Shown: positions 1 through 11,599, numbered from the stretch's first letter. The stretch is 64,000 bases of DNA from Anodontia alba (GCA_964016985.1 OZ024828.1:13794742-13858741), one strand, 5' to 3'. Notes: generated by a model not told the origin, from the sequence alone. Program-made: numbers and translations.

Positions 1-513
<513 letters not shown>

Positions 514-557
514 GGTAAATACCATATATGTGTAATTTAGGTAATTACCACATAAAG

Positions 558-640
558 TCGAACTTCGATGGCTCGAACCCCTTTGGGACCATGGAAACTC
601 GTTTGAGACAGCGGTAGTTCGAGCCACGGAGGGTTACTGT
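558..640. repeat. Short fold-back repeat
   Basis: TGGCTCGAAC (569-578) pairs with GTTCGAGCCA (617-626), giving a small inverted repeat. Probably a remnant of a palindromic MITE. No second copy was seen in the window. Confidence 0.4.
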
Positions 641-794
641 TAGTGCCATACCAGGAGGCATAATGGTGATAATTGTGGGATATCTTTTCGATGTTCTATA
701 TTATAAATGTATGTTGTGTGCACACAGCATACATTTGCAAGATAAAAGAAGAAGATTTCCCTAAATTATCCGTATATTATATCCGATGTGCACA

Positions 795-1018
795 GTAAAA
801 CTTGGGTTTACAGGGGTATACACTATTTGTCTTATTTCTGCTCAAAAACACAGATTGTGGGTACTCGTTAGAACTGCCTCGATGAGGCTGTTCTAATGAG
901 TACCCACAATCTATGTTTTGAGTAGAAATATGAAAAGCATCAGAATTTTTATCTGAAAACTTTCATTTACTGGTGGTAAAATTTTTCAATTTAATTGAAT
1001 AGGCATGTTTTTGTAATG
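795..1018. mobile_element. MITE family F, left-truncated copy
   Basis: Contains the family F internal run (AAACTTGGGTTTACAGGGG) and the fold-back core GGGTACTCGTTAGAACTGCC with its complement. It ends in GGCATGTTTTTGTAATG, like the copies at 4889, 22390, 30675 and 36393. The outer left end is missing or diverged. Confidence 0.75.
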
Positions 1019-1019
1019 A

Positions 1020-1690
1020 AATATTTGGAGTAAATACAGTGCATTAGGCATCATCCTAGTGGTTATTATTTTTAAAGGTCACCCATTTAGACATTATCAT
1101 TTTGTATCAAAGCCAAAATTTAAATAAATTGCAGTATTTAAAATTGGCTAAATATATACTCAACTCTTTTGATATCATGAAGCAAAATAAACTCTACCCA
1201 GTTTTAATTTTGATATTCTACAAAAACAGACAGGTAAACACACTGCAGTGGACATACTTAAAGAGTCAGCATTATGATTCACTGGTATTAAGTTTGAATC
1301 TCTCTGAAGAATTTATATCATATTGTACAAAAGTCCTCTAGTCTCACTGTCTACTGGTCCTTCAGGGACTTACCAGTGACTAAAATGGAAACCGCACCAT
1401 CATTTAGAAGTACCACATTAACCATCTTTCAACATCATATACTGCATAAAACCACCCAAGTGTTGTGGGGGTACATTTTTTTTTTTTTTGAACAGAAACA
1501 AAATAATAATTATGAAATGTATAAAATATATAAGTAAAACTCTGAAATGGACTGAAACATAGTAAAACAGAATAAAAATGCATGGTCTACCATGGTATAA
1601 AAGTAGTGGGTTTAAAGGAGTGAGTGTAATTATTGTGTTATCAGTGATTCAGCATTTGTGAAATTTTCAAATCTCTTTTCACATAAGGAA
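1020..1690. other. No gene; unassigned sequence
   Basis: Only short chance open frames and a poly-T run near 1480 are present. No repeat family or conserved peptide was recognised. Confidence 0.45.
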
Positions 1691-1890
1691 GACAATTGAA
1701 TGATAGATAACAATCTTACCCGGTACTTATTAATGACAGAACTTGGTCATATAGCTCCAGATAAGTGGACTAGTCTGAAGTTAATTTTTAATATTTTCCC
1801 ACCAAATGATATCTTGTCATTATTTCAGGTAAAATATATTTTTCTTAATTCACCACAAAAACATGTTTTGGGTACTCATTAGAAACACCT
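1690..1890. mobile_element. MITE family E, left half
   Basis: Contains GGTCATATAGCTCCAGATAA and then ACAAAAACATGTTTTGGGTACTCATTAGAAACACCTC (spanning about 1852-1888). This is the left arm of the family E fold-back; the complementary right arm is absent. Confidence 0.55.
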
Positions 1891-1971
1891 CACACCAAAA
1901 CACACCAACATGATACCACCACCAGTTAAATTAGACTAACACTGGTTTGACTTCCTCCTAATGCTTAGACT

Positions 1972-2153
1972 AGCTCCAGTCTTCTGTGACTATTTTGTTC
2001 ATTATAATCCTGTTTGATAATCCACTGAAATAAAACCAAAATAAAATCATGACTATAAAGGCTAGTCACTAGTGATTTTATTTTGGTTTTATTTCAGTGG
2101 ATAATCAAACAGGATTATAAGAAACAATATTTAGTCACTGGAGACTGGAGCCA
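1972..2153. mobile_element. Fold-back element with long perfect arms
   Basis: The left arm CTGTTTGATAATCCACTGAA runs on through AATAAAACCAAAATAAAATCA. It is matched by its complement at 2075-2110 around a short loop (GGCTAGTCACTAG). Outer ends GCTCCAGTCTTC and GAGACTGGAGC are also inverted. A half copy lies at about 30236-30360. Confidence 0.75.
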
Positions 2154-2261
2154 ATCTACCTAATATTGTGCACCAAATGTAAGAGTTGCTAGTACTAATT
2201 TTATAAAGTTTTAGGTACATGTATGACCAGGCTGAGGACTGAGACCCACAATCTCCCAATC

Positions 2262-2475
2262 TTAACCCTTAAAACGCCAAGAAAACCTGCATCTGAAAAT
2301 GTCGTCTGTTTATGTCGTCTGCTGAATATTCTTGCAAACTTTTCAAACCTATTTTTGCCTACAGGCAAACAGTGTGGACCCTGATCAGACTGGAGCAGTC
2401 TGATCTGGGTCCACACTGTTTGCAGAAATGACTTTTAAGGTAACTGGCAGAAGACAAAGCAGACGACAACTAACT
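2262..2475. mobile_element. MITE family B with AAACAGTG core
   Basis: Starts TTAACCCTTAAAACGCCAA. It carries the central palindrome GCAAACAGTGTGGACCCTGA with its complement around GACTGGAGCAGTC. It resembles the clean copies at 39432 and 63375. The right end is eroded. Confidence 0.65.
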
Positions 2476-2550
2476 CAGAGCCACTTGGACCAGTTTTAAG
2501 GAGAATGGAAACACTTCCAGGAGAGGTAACTCTACTGAAATTGTTTTGTC

Positions 2551-2675
2551 CCCTTTCAAAAAAGGGTCTATTCTATAAAGAAAGAATTTATCCCAATGAA
2601 GGAAAGAATAAAAGAATTTAATCGCAATGGGAAAAAATTCTTTTCTTAAAGAGTAGACCCCTTTTGAGAAGGGGA
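2551..2675. mobile_element. Inverted-repeat element (CCCCTTTTCAAAAGGGG-type ends)
   Basis: CCCCTTTCAAAAAAGGGTCT at the left pairs with AGACCCCTTTTGAGAAGGGG at the right. Related segments with AGAGTAGACCCCTTTTCAAA occur at about 16632-16656 and 62911-62935, so this is a dispersed family. Confidence 0.55.
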
Positions 2676-2882
2676 TTAGTGGAAAGCAAGCAGGAAGCTA
2701 CAGGAGTTGTCTCCCTTGAAAATTATGGCGGAAAAACTACCAGGAGCATCCAGCCTTACTAAAGGTACCAGAATATTTAGGGACATGTGGTACTCATTTT
2801 CCATTGCCTCATTTTGCCTACAGAATGCTACGTAGAGCAGAGGAGGTGGAACCAGAAATCCTGCACAATTAATAATCAAACT

Positions 2883-3085
2883 TTAACCCTTAAAGTGCTA
2901 AGCCAAATTGTTGCCGACAAATTCTAAATTTTTTTATTATTATTTTTCAGAGAAAATCAGACTTGGCATTTCATGTGAATTGTCTGCTAGATGGATGATA
3001 CATATAAAATGCAAAGTCTTTTCTGAAAAATAAAAAAAATCAAAAAAAAAATCAAAATGTCGTCTGCTGCAGTTGTGATTAACAC
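2883..3085. mobile_element. MITE family B copy
   Basis: Begins TTTAACCCTTAAAGTGCTAA. The centre has TTTCATGTGAATTGTCTGCT followed by its imperfect complement. It ends in GTCGTCTGCTGCAGTTGTG. It lies head to tail with the next copy. Confidence 0.7.
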
Positions 3086-3091
3086 TAAGTG

Positions 3092-3291
3092 TTAATCCTT
3101 AAAGCGCCAATCACAAATGCAGCAGACAACATTTTTTAATTTTTATTTTCCAAGAAAATAAATCTTGACATTTCATATGAATCATCTGTCAAGCAGATGA
3201 TTCATATAAAATCAAGAATTATTATCTCTGAAAAATAAAAAAATATAGAATGTCATCTGCTACAAATTTTGCTTGACGCTTTAAAGGCTAA
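3092..3291. mobile_element. MITE family B copy
   Basis: TTAATCCTTAAAGCGCCAAT at the left and TTGACGCTTTAAAGGCTAA at the right. The central CATATGAATCATCTGTCAAG pairs with its complement. Slightly diverged TTAA flanks. Confidence 0.75.
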
Positions 3292-3391
3292 CAATACATA
3301 ATATTCACAGGAAATGATATGTCATTTTTGGATATCAATTATTCATTGAAGGCTCACTGTGGGAAAATTGATGTCTTCTGTAAGTACCATA

Positions 3392-3720
3392 TTAACCCTT
3401 GTCATGCTGAATAAATTAGTTTAACTTTTATTTTATTTGTATACATATATTATTACCGTTTACAACGAGACATGACAAAACATCAATACATACAAATGGG
3501 ATCCAGAAGAAAGTCGTTTGACTTTTTTAAATCTGTATCCTGAATAAATTAAAATGTCATGCCCACTTCTACTTTTCAGCCAATCAGATTACTTGATCCA
3601 GATGGTTGATATGAATTTGCATACTTAATGACAAACAGTGCAGATCCAGAAGCCAACTGATCTGGACCTACACAGTTTGCAAAGGCAGCATATATCTGGT
3701 TCAGCAGGACAAGGGCTAAC
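3392..3720. mobile_element. MITE family A copy with internal insertion
   Basis: TTAACCCTTGTCATGCTGAA at the left and TTCAGCAGGACAAGGGCTAA at the right. About 120 bp of unrelated sequence (roughly 3418-3540) splits the left arm, and the family motif (CTGAATAAATTAAAATG) resumes after it. The central palindrome apex is shortened. Confidence 0.7.
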
Positions 3721-4167
3721 TGAAATATTTGGACACAGAGGCTACCTACACCGAGGTCATTCGCCAAGTATATATAGTGACGTCTTATTGTTTGCCACCC
3801 ATCCTGCAGTTTTATACACATCAGCTGGTAGAAAAATGGACTTTTACATCGCAAGGTGGCCGCACCGTCATGGTGCAATCGCCATGGGATTGCAACAGAT
3901 AACTGCTTTATATCCATGCAAATTTTTATGGGCACTGCACTTACAATTGCTGCGCTGAGGCCATACAATTATCCCAAGAGCCTAGAATTATAGTACAAAT
4001 TTTTTTTTTCCAAATGACCATCTAAAATCTTGCGTTTTCCGCAAGATCAGTGCGTTGCCTCTGCGCAGTGCCTGTGCGGTGATTGTGTGATGCTACCTAC
4101 GACCAAGCAAAGTTGCAGAAGATACAATAATCGTATGGCCGCAGGCTGCACGGAAAGGGAGCTACAG
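3720..4167. other. Unassigned, relatively GC-rich segment
   Basis: No known domain in the open frames on either strand. GTGGCCGCACCGTCATGG (about 3856) and ATCGTATGGCCGCAGGCTGC (about 4131) look like diverged inverted ends of another insertion inside a family A pair. This is inference only. Confidence 0.35.
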
Positions 4168-4300
4168 GCATCCATCTGGCTCTACACTGTTTGTCATTAA
4201 GTATGTGAATTTGTATCAACAACCAGAATCAAGTTATTCGATTGGCTAAAAATTAGAAGTGGGTGGGACATCTTAATTTATTCAGCAAGACAAGGGTTAA
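4168..4300. mobile_element. MITE family A, half copy (reverse)
   Basis: Carries TACACTGTTTGTCATTAAGT and ends TTATTCAGCAAGACAAGGGT + TAA. Only the right half of the family is present. Confidence 0.65.
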
Positions 4301-4339
4301 TCTGCAATTCAGGTTCTTCCAGCTACATTTAGCACCCAG

Positions 4340-4800
4340 CCTGACCAAACATCACAATAAGTTGTGGAAATACAGGTGGTGAAAAGATTTTTATGCACAG
4401 TCTAGGTTCTGGATTGACCTTGAAAATGGAGTCACAAAAAAGCTTCAACATTTGAAGTCATCCTGAGTTATATTGTATACAAAATCTGTTCAGATTCATC
4501 CATTTGTTCTGGAAAAAGTGCAGTGAAAAATATTTTCCCGTCACCAACGGACCATCTCTGCAACCCTGATCTTGAAAGTTTGGCCAAGGTTGCAAAAATC
4601 TATTCAGTAGTTAAGGTTGGCCCAGTTATATACCAAATCCGAAACAAATTGTTTGGTCTGGAGACAGTGCAGTGAAAAGCATTTTTTGCTTAAAAACTGA
4701 CCTTATTTACCAGATCATGACCTTGAAAATTAGGTCAGGGTCACTAAAATCTAATCGTTTTCTGATGTCCTTATGACGTAATCATGCAAGTCAGTGAATA
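4340..4800. repeat. Decayed copies of a composite-element core repeat
   Basis: TGACCTTGAAAATTAGGTCA and CACTAAAATCTAATCGTTTTC near 4728-4765 match the 172-bp core repeats at 31826-32740, with earlier, more diverged units upstream. Probably the remnant of a pearl-like element. Confidence 0.55.
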
Positions 4801-4888
4801 AAACTGTCCATTGATTCAAGAGACAGAGCTACAAACAGGCCAGTTAAGCTAACAATTATGACACCGACACTGGATCCACATAAAAAAC

Positions 4889-5156
4889 ACATCACGAAAT
4901 CATGCCTATGTAATTTTGACCCCCTTAAACCCCACTTTTATATAGTAAAACTGGGGTTTACAGGGGTATACATTATTTTTCTTATTTCTGCTCAAAAACA
5001 TAGATTGTGGGTACTCGTTAGAACCGCCTCACCACAATCTATGTTTTGAGCAGAAATATGAAAAATATTGTTTTTTTATTTTTTTTTTATCTGAAAATTT
5101 TCAGTTTTAGGAGGTAAAATTTTTCTGCAAATTTGAATAGGCATGTTTTCGTAATG
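4889..5156. mobile_element. MITE family F copy
   Basis: Ends CATCACGAAATCATGCCTAT and ATAGGCATGTTTTCGTAATG are inverted to each other. Subterminal CCCCACTTTTATATAGTAAA precedes the fold-back core built on GTGGGTACTCGTTAGAACC; the apex is shortened. Confidence 0.8.
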
Positions 5157-5596
5157 AATACATCCAACTCCCCTTTGATGGACAGGGGGCACATAAATAT
5201 TTCTAAATGCTACTGAAGTTGTGACTGGCACATTAACGGTTACTTTGAGGCCTGTTCTTTACCAATCAAGAGCTTGTCTACTCATAAAAATGGGGGACGA
5301 TATATTCCACAGCAATCTCTGGTTCAGGTTAACATTCCATTCCACATTTTACATCATGACCCATTTTATATATTTTGGAAGATAAAGTTTAGGATTATCT
5401 TGTTTACTAAGATAAGAGCCAGAATACAAATAAATACCTCTGTTATGTTAATGATACTCTCAGTTTCAAGATAAATCAGAGGGGAACAGTAGTTAAGAAA
5501 CATTCCAGAGAGCTTTATAGAGATTCTGTATACAGCAAGTTGTGTGGGATACTAACATACATGATACAACTCAGGTAAGAGAAATACTTACTCCTT

Positions 5597-5822
5597 AACC
5601 CATTGTAGTCGGGATACCCATAAAAGGGTAATTGGCAAACAGTGCAGACCCAGATCAGACGCCGCAGAATGCGGCGTCTGATCAGGGTCTCCACTGTTTG
5701 CAAATAGTTTAGCTATTTTTCTCTAGGAATATGTAGATCTTGTAGCCGGACGTACCTAAAATTGAAATTGGACTCTTCCAATATATTGTTGGGAGAGTCT
5801 ATTCAGTATACAATAGGTTAAC
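5597..5822. mobile_element. MITE family D copy
   Basis: Starts AACCCATTGTAGTCGGGATA. The hairpin GCAAACAGTGCAGACCCAGA pairs with its complement around an apex GACGCCGCAGAATGCGGCGTC (5658-5678). It ends near CAATAGGTTAA. An inverted copy lies at 43282-43499. Confidence 0.75.
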
Positions 5823-6004
5823 ATTTAGCATGCTGGGCAAAATTTTTAGCAGACAACAATTTCAATGTTTTTCCTATTTTTTCCAGAAAAGTTTTATTTG
5901 GGACAATTTGCAGGAAATGTCTAATCCCGTTTTCTGGGAAAAATAAGAAAAAATATAATCACTGTGTCATCTGTTGAATCAGCCCAGAGAGGGCATGGTA
6001 AAGA
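5820..6004. mobile_element. MITE family G copy
   Basis: TTAGCATGCTGGGCAAAATT at the left and CAGCCCAGAGAGGGCATGG at the right. Both flank a TTTTCCAGAAAAG / TTTTCTGGGAAAA arm pair. Abuts the family D copy. Confidence 0.7.
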
Positions 6005-6006
6005 TT

Positions 6007-6196
6007 AAAGCGCCAATCACAATTGAAGCAGACAATATTTGAAATATATTTTTTTTATTATTAGGTTTCAGAAATAAAAATAAAACTTAACATTTCATGT
6101 GAATGATTCACATAAAATATCAAATTTTATTTTCTCCAAATATTTTTTAAAAAATTAGACTCGTCTGCTACAGTTTTGCACAATCCTTTAAGGGTT
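6007..6196. mobile_element. MITE family B copy, diverged
   Basis: AAAGCGCCAATCACAATTGA at the left and CAATCCTTTAAGGGTTGATA at the right. The central CATGTGAATGATTCACATAA is a collapsed palindrome with part of the apex lost. Confidence 0.65.
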
Positions 6197-6304
6197 GATA
6201 TAGTTGAGCACTTTTGCAGAGGATTCACATGAAAAGGTGAAGCTTTATTTTCTCTGAAAAATTAACAAAAAATAAGACTTTCATGACTGCAGTTTTACTG
6301 GCAC

Positions 6305-6530
6305 TTAACCCTTAAAGCGCCAATCACAACTGCAGCAGACGACAATTTTTAATTTTTTTTTCTTTTTTTTTATTTTTCAGAGAAAACAAGTCTTTACATT
6401 TCTTGTGAATCGTCTGCTTGGCAGACGATTCACATGAAATGTCAAGACTTGTTTTCTCTGAAAAAAAAAAAAAAAAAAAAAAATTAGAATGTTGTCTGCT
6501 GCAAATTTTGCTTGGCGCTTTAAGGGTTAA
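6305..6530. mobile_element. MITE family B, clean copy
   Basis: TTAACCCTTAAAGCGCCAAT to TTGGCGCTTTAAGGGTTAA, 226 bp. The centre GTGAATCGTCTGCTTGGCAG continues into its complement, giving arms of about 40 bp (CAAGTCTTTACATTTC against GAAATGTCAAGACTTG). The TTAA at both ends suggests a piggyBac-type target choice. Confidence 0.85.
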
Positions 6531-6576
6531 AGGATTATAATTCTCAGCATCATCAATGTACTTAAAACGGTGTTAA

Positions 6577-6970
6577 ACTGCCCTTGCCCTAAGTATTTGG
6601 ACAGACAAGCCTGAGTAAACAATTCTAAGACCCAGCTCAGATGCCACAGAATGTGATATCTGATCTGGGCCTAGACTGTTTGCTGCTCATACTGCATTAT
6701 TTTAAACACATCAAGAGATACCATATTTACCCTAAGTATAGCGACACCTTATCTACTTATCCTGCTTGTCCTAAAATTTTTAATAGTCCATTCTACTACC
6801 AGTACCTGTTGATGTGTTTAAAATCCCAGCAGGCACACAACGTTGAAACAACGTCGATTCAAGGTTGTGTGCCCGCTGGAATATTGCTGTAATTATGGCA
6901 TTCCGTGGCATCTGATCTGGGTCTACACTGTTTGCAAATTAACCTATCTGTCCCAATATTTATAGGGTTA
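6577..6970. mobile_element. MITE family C pair with a nested short fold-back
   Basis: Two family C segments (CCCTAAGTATTTGGACAGAC and TTTACCCTAAGTATAGCGAC) with AAACAGTG-type cores. At 6826-6883 sits a separate palindrome: CCAGCAGGCACACAACGTTG at the left and GGTTGTGTGCCCGCTGG at the right. Confidence 0.6.
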
Positions 6971-7432
6971 TAATGGTAGTAAAACCAGAATTGTTCAAAT
7001 TTTAAGACAGGTATGGCAAGAACCAGAATTGTTCAAATTTTAAGACAGGTATGGCAAGGAGTACTGATAGTCTGTCTCCAGACTCTAGCTTCATTTTCTC
7101 TTTTCTTTTCAAAGGTATACAATCTAGCGCAGCTTATAGTGATTTAATCAGTTATGTCCCCTTAGTAGAACAGACACACAGTAAAATGGGATTAAAAAGA
7201 CAAATGCAGCTACAAGAAGTGATAAAGAATGAAAAAAAAATAAATAATAAAAAATATGCAGAAATGACTGGAGCCAGTGTAGCAAGGAGTTATGTCCAAA
7301 TACTTAGGCCATAGAAAATTATTAGATTCTCATCCCCGCCCCTAGAAAACCTGACCAAATAAAAACATTAGAGGTGGAAATTCATTTGGATATACATCTT
7401 ACCCAGAGCTTTGAAGCTACTTTGAACAATTA

Positions 7433-7615
7433 TATTAGACAGTCTGATCAGGCAGCATCCTCCATGTATTGGGCTTTACCACTCTCTTGGCAAATTCAGA
7501 GGACGACAAATTGATGATATTTTTCTTATTTTTCCCAGGAAACAGGATCTGACATTCCAATGGAGACAATTTGCATGAAATGTCAAATCCTGTTTTCTGA
7601 GAAAAACAAGCAAAT
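7433..7615. mobile_element. MITE family G copy
   Basis: TGGGCTTTACCACTCTCTTGG at the left end. The centre TGGAGACAATTTGCATGAAA has matching TTTCCCAGGAAACAGGATCT / CTGTTTTCTGAGAAAA arms. The right terminal motif is eroded. Confidence 0.6.
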
Positions 7616-7726
7616 TCCATGGGGAATTTATGTCCCCCGCCTTATTTTTATTTGAGGTGTTAAAAATGGTAAAGTTAACCAGAGGACCATTGGTCCTGTA
7701 TCAATTACCTAAGTATTGAAGCAGGA

Positions 7727-8051
7727 AACCAGTGATAAAAAATAATTTCAAGATTCTGAAAAAAACACATACATATCTTCAGACCATCCTTAAAGCACCT
7801 GTAAAGTTTAAAAAGGATCGGCTTAAAACTGTGGTAGTAGTTACGGGGTCAAGGTACCTACTCCCTATACGCTTCTGTAGTATTAGAACTCAAAAAATGT
7901 CTAAGTTAAAAATGCAGAAAATGTGATAAAAAATTATTTCAGGATTCTGAAAAAACCACATGCATATCTTCAGGCCATCCTAAAAGCCCACGTAAAGTTT
8001 CAAAAGGATCGGCCAAAAACTGTGGGAGGAGTTAAGGGGATAAGGTACCTA
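7727..8051. repeat. 191-bp satellite, units A1 and B1
   Basis: First A unit (starts about 7732, GACCATCCTTAAAGCACCTG) and first B unit (about 7923, GGCCATCCTAAAAGCCCACG). Unit B1 is interrupted at 8051/13917 by the 5.9-kb TIR segment. The open frames on both strands simply follow the repeat. Confidence 0.9.
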
Positions 8052-8113
8052 CAGTACAGCTTTCACGATGGTTATATCGTTCGCTCTAATGCGCGATCGC
8101 GGAAAAGATTAAA

Positions 8114-8190
8114 TCCCACGCTATTCCCGCGCTTATCCCACGCTAAACCCGCGCTAAACCCACGCTAAATCCGCGCTCAGCTCGCGCTGG
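8114..8190. repeat. CpG-rich tandem repeat, left subterminal
   Basis: Repeats of a CCCRCGCTAAA-like unit, for example CCCGCGCTAAACCCACGCTA. The same motif in the same orientation is at 13801-13860, near the other end of the element. Confidence 0.8.
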
Positions 8191-8779
8191 GATATCATGC
8201 AGCGTGAAAACGATCACGCTCGCGCTAGCTTCCACTCTTATCCAGGCTCACCTTATGCAGTCTCAGGTAAAAATGCTCGAGTTATCTGAACGTAAAATTT
8301 TGAATATAAAAAAAGTATGTGCACATTTCTCCTAACATACATGTACAACAAAATAGAATAATGATTTATAATTGACTTATTATGTTTAGTCAGAACACAA
8401 ATAAACTACAAAGTAATGTGTGATTTTGTAGTGTTTTAGTTGTAATTTTATTCTTCCCAACAGCGAAGCCCCAAAACAATCTGCTCAATCTGGTCAGGGT
8501 CTTCGTTGTTCGCCTCACGTATTCTACACGGTCCCTAGAAGAATCTTAGCAGAATGTACAGATGCCGACAATCACGTTTTCCCCTAAATCTGACAAATTC
8601 TATATTCAGACTGGCTCATTTTTTCCCGTATCACTTTAGCAGCGGAAATGTCCCTTTTCAAACCATCTTATTGTTTGTTTACCAATTTATCATGCTTCTC
8701 TTCCTAAGTCGGAAATTCCCGCCTTTCACCCATTATTTTCAAGGTTAGCACGTGCTGCTGCTGCCAAGAAAACTGCTTG

Positions 8780-9000
8780 AACCTCTGGAGCGCTGCTGAA
8801 AATTTTAAGAGCAGATGCCGATCTGTTTTCAGTATTTTACAGCAAGAAGGCTGAACTTTTCATGTGAATCGTCTGCCCAGCAAACGGTCCATATGTAATG
8901 TCACGCCTTATTTGCCCAGTTATTTGCACTGGAAAATAAAGAAAAAAATACGAAAATGCCGTCTGCTGAATGTGCTGAGCGCTTCAAGTATTAAGGGAGG
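8780..9000. mobile_element. Degenerate MITE family B-like sequence
   Basis: TTTTCATGTGAATCGTCTGC followed by a weak complement, then GCCGTCTGCTGAATGTGCTGAGCGCTTCAAG near 8957-8987. It resembles family B without intact TTAA ends. Confidence 0.45.
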
Positions 9001-9198
9001 CCTTAAGGAGTATGGATACATTTCATTTGTCATGGGAGGCAGAAACGGACAGGCTGAAAGGTATCTACACTTCTCGGATCGAGGCCTCGGCGGTTTCTCA
9101 TGATGACTGGACCAGGGTTAGGGCTGTCCATTTAAATCACCACTTAATGATGCTGGTGATTTGATGTCTTATGTCTCTTTCAACATAAATTATTTAAG

Positions 9199-9345
9199 TC
9201 ATGCCGAGATTATAGAACGCGGCGTCTGATCAGGGTCTTCACTATTTGCAAAAAAAAAACAAAAAAAAAACAGTTTAGCCATCTCTAGCAATACCTAAAT
9301 CTAATAGCCGGATGCTCCTAAAATGGGTGGACTCTCTCTCTATCT
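9199..9345. mobile_element. MITE family D, right-half remnant
   Basis: GCGGCGTCTGATCAGGGTCT, then ACTATTTGCAAAA, CAGTTTAGCCATCT and TAGCCGGATGCTCCTAAAAT follow the order of the copy at 5597. A short CT run follows at 9330-9355. Confidence 0.55.
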
Positions 9346-9689
9346 CTCTCTCTCTCGCGCAAATATGATATGCCTCCTTTCGAACTATAAGTTGTTAGCA
9401 CTGACTTTATTTGAAAGAATGTTATCGCACCGGCTGGAATGGAACGCGAGACCTGATCGCGGATTTGATTCTTGATCCCTACAGATTGTGCGGTTTATCA
9501 GTAAACACAAATGTATTTGCTATGGTCATTCGCTCCTTCTGCTGCTTCAAGATCGGCAGTTACAAGTTTCTGACGGAAGGGTGTTCAGTAAACAGGTTAA
9601 CCGCTAATGTAATAAGCCTGCCCCCTCTTCATCCCATTTCGGATGGGTCCCGACTCGTAAAGCAATTGCAGTTAACTCCCGCTCCCTTT

Positions 9690-9760
9690 AGTCAATTGCA
9701 GTTAGCTCCCTTAAAACAGTAAAACCTGCAGTGTGAGGACTTTGCCCGGCATTTATCACG
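9690..9760. repeat. Inverted repeat partner (left)
   Basis: GCAGTTAGCTCCCTTAAAAC through CAGTAAAACCTGCAGTGTGA is the reverse complement, with mismatches, of 11993-12060. The pair could be ends of a 2.4-kb element nested in the TIR segment, or two inverted copies of one repeat. Confidence 0.5.
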
Positions 9761-10004
9761 GTACAAATAAATATTATGTTATGTTATTTGCTTCCAGTAT
9801 ATAGATTTAAAACATTATATTTAAAGGCTTACAGAGTATTCTTCAGAACTTTCGTTCTCATGTAAAGTGTTCTGTTTTTGTGACTTCAGCATCCGATATG
9901 CAAAACCAAGACCTCAATTTATTTAACGAATAAAACAGACGCACATGTAAATCTAGCATCGGCGGGGAAGCGTCTTCAAAATGATATATATTATATACCC
10001 TTGC

Positions 10005-10140
10005 GGACATTCTAGGCAGAGTCTTCCTGGGTAGAAACCAATGCTAAGTTATGAAGATAAGGTGTCTTGCTCAAGGACACAACACTTTGTGCTCCCGGGT
10101 ATCGAACACGAAATTTCTGGATTACCACTCAGGGCTAATT
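10005..10140 (-). mobile_element. SINE fragment (tRNA-like B box on minus strand)
   Basis: Contains CTTGCTCAAGGACACAACAC and GGGTATCGAACACG; the latter is the complement of a pol III B-box-like sequence. No A box or target duplication was resolved. Confidence 0.4.
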
Positions 10141-10249
10141 CAGTAGACGACAAATAAACGGTTATATTTTTTATTTCCCAGAAAACAGCAGATTTGACAT
10201 TTCATGCAATAGAAAACAGGATTTGACATTTCATGCAATGGAGACAATT

Positions 10250-10702
10250 TGCATGAAAGAGGGGGCGGTAACTTTGGGGTAATTTTGGTACGGGTGTGCG
10301 AGCCAGTATTTCAAAACCTACCCTATTCATATACCCGCCTTTGAAAAAAAACAAAAAAAAAAAACCGGACCCATTCATATACTTGATCATCTAAAATGTT
10401 GACCTATTCTTTGATTTTTTGTACCCACTTTTTTGCTGGTTGTTACACAAATATCACAAATATCACAGTAAATTCATGTAATACCAAGAGGATAAGCAGC
10501 CTCGCAAAATCTCTGAGCGAAAAACATGTGCATATACCAGGATGTTAGAAAAATGGGCCCTTTCACATAGGAAACCAGAAAAATCGGGCCATTCATATAC
10601 TTTTTGCTGAAAAAAGGGGGCCAATCATATACCTGGCAGTGCTGAAAAAGGGGGCTATTCGGCACGCACATCCGTACTATGCCGTATATAGGACCCCCGC
10701 CC
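10250..10702. mobile_element. Inverted-end element with degenerate CATTCATATAC repeats
   Basis: TACGGGTGTGCGAGCC (about 10288) and GGCACGCACATCCGTA (about 10660) are inverted with two mismatches. The interior repeats forms of CCATTCATATAC. The open frames inside are repeat artefacts. Confidence 0.5.
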
Positions 10703-10894
10703 CCGAGGATCAGACCCTTCGATGATCATACAGTATGCACCGTCTGTGGACTCAGGGCTATCCAAGAAGCTTGCTTTATATAGTGGGTCGATGCACAGAC
10801 TGACCTGAGTCTTTGCTGGTCATACATACATTGTAGTATTGTAGGTTTTGTCCGGCGCGGGCATCGTAAATTATACTTCATTCATAATAACCTT

Positions 10895-11030
10895 GTACCG
10901 ACGTAGACGGCCCAGTCAAAACTATTTCGGTCTTGTCGAGCCCGCACACATTTCCGGGGCAGGCAGACATTAGCTGTTAATCATTTCAGCAGAAACTGAC
11001 AAGTGCCCTTCTTTTCTTTCATATACGTTG
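10895..11030 (-). mobile_element. SINE fragment, same family as 12313-12612
   Basis: GGCCCAGTCAAAACTATTTC, GTCGAGCCCGCACACATTTC and AGCAGAAACTGACAAGTGCC match in order the minus-strand SINE at 12313. The tRNA-like head is missing. Confidence 0.55.
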
Positions 11031-11276
11031 ATGAGTGAGCCTACTTTTGGAGTCATGGCCCTTTGAACATCGAGAATATCATAGTGATTTCTGTAATATA
11101 TTTGTGTTCGCTCTGTAACTTGAAAACAATTCAAGGTATTTTCTTGAAACTTTATTAATTTATTAACAGAGTTATGACACTTGCTTGATGTTAGTATAGT
11201 GGCGGGGCATGGTGCAATATCTGCGACCCATTTATAAAATATTTAACAGTATGACATATTAGGAAAGGGTGCCTCG

Positions 11277-11430
11277 GAGTCGGTGGTGTAGTGGTAAAGC
11301 TGCTCGCCTTGTAACCCATGCAAGGGTCATGAGTTCGATCCCAGGCTTCTTCAGTCTTTCATATGAGACTTTAAACCAAGGCCCCCATCTCTCCATGACC
11401 TAACTGTTAGTTGGACGTAAAACACTCACT
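11277..11430 (+). mobile_element. tRNA-derived SINE
   Basis: GGTGGTGTAGTGGTAAAGCT resembles a pol III A box, and GAGTTCGATCCC (about 11331) a B box about 45 nt later. The tail contains TTGGACGTAAAACACTCACT. Called a SINE and not a tRNA gene because a non-tRNA body follows and no clean acceptor stem was seen. Confidence 0.65.
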
Positions 11431-11599
11431 CATTCATCTGAATTGTCATTAGCTTGAAGGTGAAAGACACCTTCTGAAGACACCAATATTGGCTTTAATT
11501 AAGAAAAGTATACACTCGGAGAATGATCTTGAAAAGCCCAGAGGCCAAAGAAGCTCATACAAACAGCGAAGACTGATTCGCAGGTTGATCTTAGTATTC

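Noticed and set aside
3576..3968. 130-codon minus-strand and 106-codon plus-strand open frames
   Set aside because: They overlap a family A MITE and contain its palindrome; no conserved domain or exon signals.
7051..7314. 87-codon plus-strand frame as a gene
   Set aside because: Starts in a duplicated AACCAGAATTGTTCAAATTTT segment that belongs to a family C-like repeat; no recognisable domain.
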